Of a stretch of DNA of 64,000 nucleotides, positions 24,901 through 35,248 are shown one piece after another. Numbering within the stretch: position 1 is the first letter of the stretch; every line of letters starts with the position of its first letter. The position numbers and the translations under genes are program-made. This stretch comes from Astropecten irregularis (lineage: Eukaryota; Echinodermata; Asteroidea; Paxillosida; Astropectinidae), in assembly GCA_963971285.1 (NCBI GenBank), contig OZ020256.1, positions 9,426,541-9,490,540 on the forward strand, given 5' to 3'. A model generated the notes under the pieces. It made no database searches, was not told where the DNA came from, and worked only from the letters and a program-made list of their open reading frames with translations.

Positions 24901-27900
24901 GCGGACTTGAGAATCTGCATTTGAAATTCATGACGAGTATACCGACTCCGACCTTCTTAGCGGGGAACACATCATGTGGTATTCCCAAGGAGGAATCCTG
25001 GCATATTTTCCGAGATGCAACGACGTCTGACCTGCCGTGGCCCGGAGTTTTATTCGGTATCTTTCTACTGTCTGCCTGGTACTTCTGCACCAATCAGGTG
25101 GGTCTGTGTCTAGATTTGTTCAGAGACGGGAGTGAATTTGATTTAATCTTATTGCACTTCTGCTAATTTGTTGCATGAGAGCCTTATCAAAATTAGGTTC
25201 AAAATAATGATATTTTCTAAATGGGAACCGTTTTATGAGGCTTTTAAGGAAACTGAACCTGAGTTTGCAATATTCCTGAAAATAAATTTTTTTGGGAGAT
25301 AAATTCATTGAATATGATTACCTTAATCAGTTATAATTACTTTTAATTAGTTGATAGGGATTTAGTTGATAACGATGGCATTGGATACGTTGCTCTAAAA
25401 TTATGAAGCACTTGCGAAACAATACAAACAATTAATTTTCGCGAGAAAGCTGTCAATGATAGGTTGTTTGGTTGAAATTGGATCATGATTAAGCATTTCT
25501 GTTATATCAATTACAAGGGTACTTATGAGTACATGGGTCAAATATAAAAACGAAATGCACACATTATTACAACAGGTTCTGGTGCAGAGATCGTTATCGG
25601 CTAAGAATGTGACTCACTCCAAGGCTGGTACCCTGCTAGCAGCTTTACTCAAGATTCTACCTATGATTCTCATGATATATCCAGGCATGATAAGTAGGGC
25701 GCTATGGCCAGGTGAGTGATGCATGAAACAGTCGTATATATATATTTAAATACATTTGTAAAATCACACATTCATGCTATTAATCGGGAATTACTTTAAG
25801 TCGAATTTAATCCATCAACAAGTTGAATTCAACTTCATTGCAGAGTGAACGTCTACGTGAAAAAATTGAAAAAGACTTATTCTATGTCATTTGTTCCTCC
25901 CGAAATTAGATTATGTTGCCTGCCAGGATTCTGAAACTTGTTCTAAAGTTTGCGGTAATCCAAACGGTTGTTCAGACATCGCTTACATCAGACTGCTGCT
26001 TAAACTCATGCCAACAGGTCAGCTATAATAATACAACAATCTTTCCAGTCATAATCTTGCTCAGTTTGATACACAAATCATTCAATATTTTTTCTGAATG
26101 TTTCAGTTCACATGACGTCCACACAGACATCGACCCGACCGTCATTTTTGTATGCTCTGAAAATAAATACATAAAAATGCATAACAATCATTGGAACCTA
26201 TAATTTCAAAAATTTAATAATTATACGTTTGCCATTAATTTCCCCTTTTCTGCATAATAAGACACAAATTGCGTATAAAGTCCAGATTTTTGTGAATGCA
26301 TTTACTCTCCTGTCGAAGATGCTTATCCCCCACCATGTCACTTCCTTCTGTTAGGTTTGAAAGGTTTGATGATGGCATCCATGTTGGCGGCTTTGATGAG
26401 TTCTCTGACGTCTGTTTTTAACAGTGCCAGTTCTATTCTGACTTTAGACCTGTGGACCAAAGTGCGTCCACTTGCTAGTGAAATGGAACTCGTTATAGTC
26501 GGCAGGTAAAAACACACCATCACGGTATGGAATTCCATCTCTTCCATATTGCAGCGAATATTGGGCCGTTCTTGTATTATACTTTAGTACGACAAATCGT
26601 TGCGCGTAGCGGCGACTCATGCAACGGCAAGATAGTGACACGGAACTCCGCCTTCAAACCACTGGTGTCGATTTCTTTTCATGATTGGGTGGGATGATTG
26701 GTGATTTGGTGTCCTATGCGAGGGAGCGAAGCGACCGAGCGGGGGGGAGGCTGTGGGAGGTGGGATACCCCCCTCCCAAACCAGGGACTTTTTAATTGAC
26801 AATTGACAACAGTTGACCGTATTCAGAAGAATTAAACATAGTATGAATTCACTGCGAAGACACAAAAACAACGATGGTCATATGTAATATACAATAAACT
26901 TGAATGACATTCAACCTCGAAATATTGGGGGGGGGGGGGGGGGGTGATAATGCACTCCATCCCACACCTCAAATATTGGGGGGATATATCCCCCCGGGAT
27001 CGACACCCATGCTTCAAGCCATCGAGTAAGTCGCCGCAACGATGTGTCACAGTGTCAATAATGATAGGCCTACACCATAACAGTATGACTATTTCAAAAT
27101 GTAAGGACATCTCGACAACATTTTAAACGGACACATAACATGTTGCGGCGACTTAAGCCCACCGCACACTATACGATCCGACTACGACCCGACTGGTTTT
27201 TGGAAGGATCGCAAAGCATCCTGGGAGTCTTAACCGTGATTCGACAATATTGCCTACTGGCCATCAGAGTGGGTCTGCGACTGGGAACAATCACGGTTAA
27301 GACTCCCAGAATGCTTTGCGATCCTTCCAAAAACCAGTCGGGTCCTAGTCGGAATGTCGATCGTATAGTGTGCGGTGGGCTTTACTCGACGGAAAGATAC
27401 GATGCGACGGGGTCGTCGAGCCGTCGCGTCGTATCTTGCCGTCGCATGTGGAAGTCGCGACGCTTGTCGTAAAATAGTATACAAGGAAGATTCCTTATAT
27501 CTTATAATGAGATAAGTTATACAATTAATAACCTGTGAACATTTATTTTCTTCTGATCTCAAAAATCATGTGATATTCCCCTGCAAAGGTCGGCGAGGTT
27601 TATTGTGTGAGTTGACATTACAATGCGTTAACGTCGAATGATAAGTGGATTTGATATCGATATTCTTTCTTGATTCTTTATTCAGATTATTCACTATTAT
27701 CCTAGCTGTCATCAGCGTGTTATGGCTACCATTAATCCAACTCTTTGGATCCGGTCAACTTTTCGTCTACATTCAGTCAATATCATCCTACATGTCACCA
27801 CCAATCTTTGCCGTCTACACCACGGGAATGTTTTCTGAGCGCATCACAGAGCCGGTCAGTTCCTACAGGGATAGTTTCAGAGTTTGTATTGTGGGCCGGG

Positions 27901-30805
27901 CAGGGACATCGCACCTCTCAAATATCCAAGCAGATTGGGCTCTTCCAATAGTTCAATGGCTCAGTTGAGTTGTCCTCCGAATCAATCATGGGCAGTAGTC
28001 CCTAAATCATAATTGGCTAGAGATTTCCCCAAACCTGGACTATTCAAAAAGAGAACATATTAAAATGCAGTTTTTGACGGGGCAGGGTGGGGAAATAAAA
28101 AGAAACTATACATCTCTAATGATTACGGCCAAATCTGAATAATGAGATACGAATAATGGTCATCGCTTATGTCTCACAATGTTAAGGAAACACAAATATT
28201 TTGGCCGATTTATAAGGTATCGTTCATAATGATTTAATGAGATTGAATTGAAAATGTTGTATTTATTTACTTTCCTTGTTAGGGAGCTTTTTGGGGCCTG
28301 CTTCTCGGCGAGGTGACAGGCATCACTTGGATGATCCTTGATTTTATCTTCCAAGCTCCTCCTTGCGATGGAGTGGATGATCGTCCTCTAGCCCTTCAGA
28401 AAATACATTATTTACATTTCGCTCTGATGAACTATGCAGCCACTGTGTGTTTCATCGTCATCATTAGTCTTTTGACTAAACGAATTCCACGCGAAAAGGT
28501 AAATGGTGAAAGCTGAGACATCGGTGATGAAGGTGATGGTGATGGTGATGGTGGCTTTGACTTCTGACGATAAATATGGTTTCAAGAAAGATTTGAGGTT
28601 TTGCATGGTAACAGTTGGTTTGTGGATCGGTTTGCAGAAACACCATAAATAATCGTTCGTACTTTCGCACTTCTGATTTCGTTCGCACTTCTCGTAAGGT
28701 GGTTTCGTTGTGGTGACCACGGGTGCATGATGGGGATGGTTTTGAGGGCGGAGAGTGTGGGATTACAAGTCTGGTGATAAATATGGTGTCATGGAGTCAT
28801 CATAAATATCTTTATGTCTGCAATTTGCACATTTAAAAAGAAGAATGGACAAATGAGTTTCCTCTGATGTTGACCACATTGTACCCAATTGTTTCTTAGC
28901 TGATTAGATTGACCACATTGTACCCAATTGTTTCTGAGCTGATTAGATTGACCACATTGTACCCAATTGTTTCTGAACTGATTAGATTGACCACATTGTA
29001 CCCAATTGTTTCTTAGCTGATTAGATTGACCACATTGTACCCAATTGTTTCTTAGCCGATTAGATTGACCACATTGTACCCAATTGTTTCTGAGCTGATT
29101 AGATTGACCACATTGTACCCAATTGTTTCTGAGCTGATTAGATTGACCACATTGTACCCAATTGTTTCTTAGCTGATTAGATTGACCACATTGTACCCAA
29201 TTGTTTCTTAGCCGATTAGATTGACCACATTGTACCCAATTGTTTCTGAGCTGATTAGATTGACCACATTGTACCCAATTGTTTCTTAGCTGATTAGATT
29301 GACCACATTGTACCCAATTGTTTCTTAGCCGATTAGATTGACCACATTGTACCCAATTGTTTCTTAGCTGATTAGATTGACCACATTGTACCCAATTGTT
29401 TCTTAGCTGATTAGATTGACCACATTGTACCCAATTGTTTCTTAGCTGATTAGATTGACCACATTGTACCCAATTGTTTCTTAGCTGATTAGATTGACCA
29501 CATTGTACCCAATTGTTTCTTAGCTGATTAGATTGACGACATTGTACCCAATTGTTTCTTAGCTGATTAGATTGACCACATTGTACCCAATTGTTTCTTA
29601 GCTGATTAGATTGACCACATTGTACCCAATTGTTTCTTAGCCGATTAGATTGACCACATTGTACCCAATTGTTTCTGAGCTGATTAGATTGACCACATTG
29701 TACCCAATTGTTTCTTAGCCGATTAGATTGACCACATTGTACCCAATTGTTTCTTAGCTGATTAGATTGACCACATTGTACCCAATTGTTTCTTAGCCGA
29801 TTAGATTGACCACATTGTACCCAATTGTTTCTTAGCTGATTAGATTGACCACATTGTACCCAATTGTTTCTTAGCCGATTAGATTGACCACATTGTACCC
29901 AATTGTTTCTTAGCTGATTAGATTGACCACATTGTACCCAATTGTTTCTTAGCTGATTAGATTGACCACATTGTACCCAATTGTTTCTTAGCTGATTAGA
30001 TTGACCACATTGTACCCAATTGTTTCTTAGCTGATTAGATTGACCACATTGTACCCAATTGTTTCTTAGCTGATTAGATTGACGACATTGTACCCAATTG
30101 TTTCTTAGCTGATTAGATTGACCACATTGTACCCAATTGTTTCTTAGCTGATTAGATTGACCACATTGTACCCAATTGTTTCTTAGCTGATTAGATTGAC
30201 CACATTGTACCCAATTGTTTCTTAGCTGATTAGATTGACCTGGTGGACCAGAAAATGTCAGCTTCCGCGGAAACCAATGTCAGAACAGGAAAACAAGAAA
30301 AACATAGAACGGGAAAACAAGAAGCGGGCAATTGCTTACGAGAAACAAAGTGGTAAGAACACAACAAATAATGATTAGAATTATTCTATCTTTTAAATAA
30401 TTACTCTGCTTATTTGCAATGAAGACTGACGGTTTGTCCCAGACTTTTTGCTTTTGTTTTGAAAGAAATATCAGCTTCTCGGTACATCACATGTTTTGAC
30501 AATTGTATTGACGGAATAGATGGAAATTAATTTGTCTTCATCTGTTTCAACTGTATTTACTTGTATATTTACTGGTAATAATTATATTTCTTTCAGTTGA
30601 ACCACCGTCTGGTTTTCGCCGCGCCTGGAACCTTTTGTGTGGACTTGATACATCCACACCACCGGACCTTACTAAGGACGAACTGGACGAGATGGAAAAA
30701 CGAATGACGTCACTGGAAGAAGATCCAAAGTGGGCACGGATTGTCAACGTTGCCTGCTTGGTCGTTCTTTTCATTGGTTACGTGGCTTTTGGATTATTTG
30801 CATAG
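21973..30805 (+). CDS. SLC5 Na+/solute symporter, copy B (SGLT/SMIT2-like)
   Basis: Fourteen exons: 21973-22071, 22555-22626, 23307-23411, 23511-23570, 23801-23905, 24594-24780, 24886-25097, 25576-25711, 25910-26017, 26355-26505, 27686-27854, 28283-28498, 30226-30352, 30597-30805 (TAG). Every exon equals its counterpart in copy A in length; 651 aa. The ATG at 21973 aligns with the start of copy A; an in-frame ATG at 21964 is a less likely alternative. Same family marks as copy A, including the unusual GSSSFIG and WYFCTNQ. The residue matching SGLT1 T460 is Ser (QSISSY) where copy A has Thr. Exon 3 and exons 6-9 are nearly identical to copy A, other exons clearly diverged. Intron 6 is 105 nt with no in-frame stop, so its retention would add 35 residues. 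Intron 12 carries the 39-bp array that duplicates its own splice acceptor. Confidence 0.92.
23050..23220 (-). mobile_element. tRNA-derived SINE, family 2, copy 2
   Basis: On the minus strand it shows the same head as the copy at 20441 (AGCTAGTTCGGTGGCCTAGC, box B GGGTTCGAATCCCACC) and a tail with GCACTCACAAGCACTGAG that differs more. It lies in intron 2 of SLC5 copy B. Confidence 0.7.
24268..24349 (-). tRNA. tRNA-Ser(GCT), intron 5 of SLC5 copy B
   Basis: Same 82-nt sequence as the genes at 11287 and 12512, with GCT anticodon, long variable arm and closing stem CCTCGTC. A run of five T follows on the minus strand. Antisense in intron 5 of SLC5 copy B, the counterpart of the intron holding the 12512 copy. 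Flanking sequences differ, so identity is confined to the tRNA gene. Confidence 0.95.
26640..26990. repeat. G-rich low-complexity patch in intron 10 of SLC5 copy B
   Basis: Contains GAGGGAGCGAAGCGACCGAG, a phrase common in dispersed repeats, several runs of C and G, and an uninterrupted run of about 18 G at 26927-26944. No coding potential is evident. Confidence 0.5.
27156..27381. mobile_element. foldback MITE with TTA target duplication
   Basis: Arms of about 90 bp: the left opens AGCCCACCGCACACTATACG and the right closes CGTATAGTGTGCGGTGGGCT. The loop is about 45 bp. TTA flanks both ends directly, the signature of PIF/Harbinger-type (Tourist) elements. It sits in intron 10 of SLC5 copy B. 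A separate short hairpin follows at 27388-27443, and the outer words GTCGCCGCAAC (about 27030) and GTTGCGGCGAC (about 27141) form another inverted pair. Confidence 0.75.
28615..28705 (-). repeat. unclassified dispersed repeat fragment, second copy
   Basis: On the minus strand it reads GTGCGAAAGTACGAACGA and then ATGGTGTTTCTGCAAACC, matching the fragment at 14105-14230. It lies in intron 12 of SLC5 copy B, left of the 39-bp array. Confidence 0.5.
28871..30240 (+). repeat. 39-bp tandem array carrying a copied 3' splice site
   Basis: About 35 units of 39 bp. Each unit has CTGATTAGATTGACC (the first 15 coding bases of exon 13), then ACATTGTACCC, then AATTGTTTCTTAG (pyrimidine tract and acceptor). 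The exon-edge word starts at 28900 and repeats every 39 bp to 30226, where the last copy runs on into exon 13 (TGGTGG). Variants: CTGAG instead of CTTAG in several units, CTGAA in one (acceptor AG lost), CCGATT for CTGATT, and GACGAC for GACCAC. Copy A has a plain 333-bp intron here with the same exon edge but no array. Confidence 0.97.
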
Positions 30806-31145
30806 GAACGGAAATCAAAAATATAGTGGAAGATCACCACGTCTGAAAGTAAACTCTGAGGCAAACGTCACACTAGGTAATGCAATCAGTTCCAGGCAAT
30901 AGGCCCCTATTCAAGAAGAAATAACACCTCTACGTTTTGACATTATTTCTTGAGGATAGTAAGACACTGCTAGAAAAATGTTTGCAGTGTGACTGGTTGC
31001 TTCTAAGTTGTCCGTGAAATACCTCGGGTGGATGAGCAAGAGGATTTAACACTTTTTGATCTTTTAATTTGGTAAAGATCCACTGTTCACTTTCGAAGCG
31101 TTTGACTCTTCACTTTTCCCATTTTGTTGAGGTAAACTTTACCCT

Positions 31146-31500
31146 TAAAGGTAACTTCATACTTCGGTTTTGTCAAAGAATCGCAGATCCATGGTCAGAA
31201 ATATCAAGAAAGATACAGTAACAGTCATCTGTGAAATTTCCAGTGCCATACAGTGCCCACTGTTTGAGAAAACAGTGAAAACCTCTTACGGTATTTTCAA
31301 ATATAATCACAGGAGTTTTGATCTCACCCCGAGATTAAAACTGTTTCGTTGGTTGTACTCTTCTCTGGAAAATTACAGCATTTCAGGCAAACACATTTTA
31401 ACGGTATGTTTCTATACCATCACCATCTTTATACCCTGTTTTAGATGAATATGGAAAAGTTTCTATTTTGGTATGCTTCCAAAGTATGATAGTTCATGCC
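31146..31500. mobile_element. MITE, CATACTTTGGT family, copy 3
   Basis: Begins AAAGGTAACTTCATACTTCG, includes GATACAGTAACAGTCATCTG and TTTAACGGTATGTTTCTA in the same order as the 43617 copy, and ends near CCAAAGTATGATAGTTCATG. Confidence 0.7.
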
Positions 31501-33289
31501 TTAACAATTATTGATCATAAGAATGAATATGACAACAGTTTAATTAATTGCTTCAGAATGAATTGGTGCAGACGACCATGGTACTGCTTCTCGGTTTAGG
31601 GGTGGGAATGTGGGCTGAAAATATCGTCTCGTATCTAAAACTAAATGGGGAAATTATGTTCTCGAACTTGCAATCTGACGAGGTTGTTTATTGATGATGC
31701 AACATGTTTTACAACAGCCAGAAATATCAGAATATCACGCTGAATATCACGCCAATACGCACCATTATAAGAAGGAAATGTGCAACACAAGAATGTACCG
31801 TTTCAATTTTTTTTATTAAGTCTTAAAATAATGATCCGTACTTACTTTCACACCAATTTGCATTTTACCATCGGGACAATACTCTAATCCACTTGCACCG
31901 TTTCACTGACATGAACTCAAGTGTAAGGTTGGTATGGTAAATAAGATGGGTATACAATGTACTGAACAACCAAAATCCAATGCAATGTCAATCGTGTTCA
32001 TAGTAGAAAGAGTGACAATAGGTACAGAGAAAAGGGCTAAAGGAAAGATATTCTACAAAAATAATAATAAACCACACAATAACACCCCAAACAGCTTCCA
32101 GCCATACACGTATAATGTCTGCCAGATGTTCTAAATCAATGTTCAAATCTATACAAATTCCAATTAATTAATGAAGATTATGCTATTATAAAAAGTTGTA
32201 TCAATTAAAACAAATATTTTAGGTGGTTTTTATACTCCATTATACTATGAATGCAATATAAATGATATATTGGTAGAGTATAGTACATGGAATAGTAGAA
32301 GACCCAAATAAATGTAGATCACAATTAAATGGCAGTTTCTTAGTAGGACTGTATTTCCCTTTTCTTCTGTTAAACCAACCCCTACAGATGCACCATGAAC
32401 TGTCACCATGTATGGTCATAAGTCTCCAGTAAACATATGCCTCTAACATGACAATATATCTCAGTTCCTTTGTCGTTAACAGTAAGAATGTAATAGTTTT
32501 GTTTTCTTACAATTTGAATGTTAATCAGTATGTCATGAAGGACTGCTGCAGTAATGGGTCTATTCAATCAAGGTGTGTATATATTAATAAAACACAACAT
32601 CATCAAATAATCACACTACATGTATGTGTGATTAGTTTGTATCAATCAGAAAACACTTCATAAAAGGAAGAAGAAATGATCAGAATCACTCTATCAATCT
32701 ATCATCTATATACACTGTATACAGTCCGCAATATTACTATTATTACAGGGGTTGAATCTCAGCAAATTCTTTGATCAACTTTCACAATTTTTTTCAAAAA
32801 TATTTCCATTGATTCTTGATCAAATGAGTGATTCCAAAATCCAATTGCAATTTTTCACAGGACCCGTCAAATATGAAATAGTCATATAATACAAAGAAAT
32901 AACAACTTTGAATATAATACAATCATTTACTAATATACAGTCATTGTACACAAAATACCTTTATATTTATACAACACACATTTGTATCTGAAGACAAACA
33001 ACACCTTAAATTGTATTAATAATCATAATTTTATATTAAAGTTATTAATGACAGTATTATGGGAAATTAGCAAAAATCAACTGCAATTTAAGATGACCAA
33101 GTAGCGTGATGTTAAATGCTGGGAGATCTAGGGAAGGGATGTAGAATTATATTTGACTGATTGACTGCATGTAACATGTACACATTGATTATGAAGCAGT
33201 TATATGTTTCATACTGGTGCAGACATTGTGTCTAACCCTTCCCTGCAAGTACATGTACTAGCATGACTTGATAGGTGTGATTTATGACA

Positions 33290-33440
33290 ATGGGAGACTT
33301 TTGAGAACTGGTCTTCAAGTCAACAGCGCACGCGCACGTACAACAGCACAGGCATGACAGGCGTGAAACAACGTGCGCATGCTCACAATAGCGTGCGTGT
33401 GCGCTGTTGACTTGAAGACCGGTCCTCAAAAGTCTCCCAT
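33290..33440. mobile_element. 151-bp foldback element with TGACA target duplication
   Basis: Ends ATGGGAGACTTTTGAG and CTCAAAAGTCTCCCAT. The arms are about 50 bp (CTTCAAGTCAACAGCGCACG against its reverse complement), the centre is rich in GCGCACG-like text. TGACA lies directly outside both ends (33285-33289 and 33441-33445). Confidence 0.8.
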
Positions 33441-35248
33441 TGACATTCAGTCAAACAGGGAGGAATATGAACATTGAATGTGACACAGTCTGTGCCCAAC
33501 CTTTGTAATTATACCTAGCAGGGATATTACACTGCTGATGAATAACCTTTGACACTAGAAATCACCAGTAAAGTTTAACGTTTAACTGATGTCAGTACAA
33601 TTTCATTTAACTACAAGTAGGAAATAGTGCTTACTGCATTTAGGAACTGCTTTGAGCATTAATGTATCAACCATCATTTAACCTTTACTCTACTTGACAT
33701 GGCTATTCTACACATTTATTACTTTAATAAGACATATGACATTGCTTCCCCACACACTATTATCTCATTTTCTTTAGATCACTCACTGCTGAAACTTTGG
33801 AATGACTTCCGACTGGTCATTTCACATGCACAACTGGGTGAATGTATGTAATTAACAGCTCCATGACAACAATTATTAACAAAATGACACAATTCGTGCT
33901 TATTTTGCTAAATCTGCCCCATAATGACCTCAAATGTATGTGCTCAACTAATTTTTAACTGCAATGGTCTAGCCATTGTTTGATATGCTAATGAAATATG
34001 AATTTGATACATACTTGACTCTTGTCATGCTTATTGTCGTGTACACAATAAAACACATTTGCATTCCAAGAGTTATATCTGTAAGAATATATATGTATTT
34101 CTTTCTGCTTAAAACTGCTTGTACCCTGATATTAATCTTAGGGGAAAGGGGGAAAACTGCTACAGTTTAAGAAACAATTTAACTTGTTTGCACAATTTTA
34201 CAAGAGAAAATGTCTGGCCATGACCCCAATGTGGATTTGATCCATGTTTGGTGTATTATGGGCCCAAATATTTTGTTTGTATACATATCATCATCAAAAA
34301 AGGTTTCCATTCGTGTCAGTAGGAAGTACATGTATAAATGTATTGATCTCTGATACAACTTAACTCACTCAAGCCTCTAACAACAACAGAAATGTCACAG
34401 ATGACAAGGTACACTGTGCATGTCATGAGACTGGTAATGGCACTGTGACTTGTATATATGTAAAGTTTAATCAAGCTATCAGGGTTAGGTCAAAGAAAAC
34501 AAATTGTCTGTTGATGATAAACTTCCTTACCAGATTTTACTGAGCAAAACTTTAGAATTGATTGGCCTTGTTCTTCTTACTGAATTGAACGGAGAGAGTG
34601 GATAATGTAATACATAACAGCAATATTTGCAGTATTTTAAATACCACACACATATCTTTTCACAAATTGTCCACAATCTACACGGTAAAATAGATTGCAC
34701 CATTTACAGTAGCATCTGGAATGAAACATTCCCTCTGAGCCTAGGCTGTATTCAGAATAAACAGAAAAACAGATCAAATGTTTCCTGTCATTTATGTATT
34801 TACCTACCAGGAGTTTACGTATATTGGGCTCTTATTGTGAAAAGAACATTTCTGATGGGAATCCTATTATTCAATGTAATTCAGTAGCCATGAGTATCAG
34901 ACTTTATAAAGTCAGTGCAAAGATCCCAACTTTATTTGCTAAAAGGATATCAGTCTGTCTTACATGTACTTGATGGTCTCTCTGTAAAATAACTTTTACA
35001 TTTGAATTACAAGTACAATGACAAGATATCCATGCACTATGATGGAAACCAATCTGCACCAATGTTAATCTACAGTACTCAGTGCATAAGTGAGTCATGA
35101 TAACCCTTTGAAATTAACTCATGTCTCGAGGAGAATAGAATACTACAGTCAATGCTGATAGTCTGGTTTAATACATGGAGAGCATATGTTAAGTCATATT
35201 GTGGTGAATGGCATAGTATGGTCCTATCACTGTATAAACTTGATGTTA

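Larger units (their letters stand above)
30806..35248. other. convergent intergenic region, SLC5 copy B to NIPA-like gene
   Basis: The two flanking genes point at each other, so this stretch holds both 3' UTRs and spacer. No further gene was recognised. It contains a MITE at 31146-31500 and a foldback element at 33290-33440. TTTATT near 31813 could be a minus-strand poly(A) signal, but that would imply a UTR of over 3 kb and is only a guess. Confidence 0.5.

Noticed and set aside
24525-25166. A single 213-codon gene
   Set aside because: It is exons 6 and 7 of SLC5 copy B read through a stop-free intron, plus flanking intron sequence. Comparison with copy A sets the exon borders.
28871-30240. 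CRISPR-like direct repeats
   Set aside because: The 39-bp units are contiguous with no unique spacers, are in an animal intron and include the exon edge; this is a minisatellite.
9426-30805. One SLC5 copy being a pseudogene
   Set aside because: Both copies have all 14 exons, intact frames, GT-AG borders and a stop at the same place; no break was seen.
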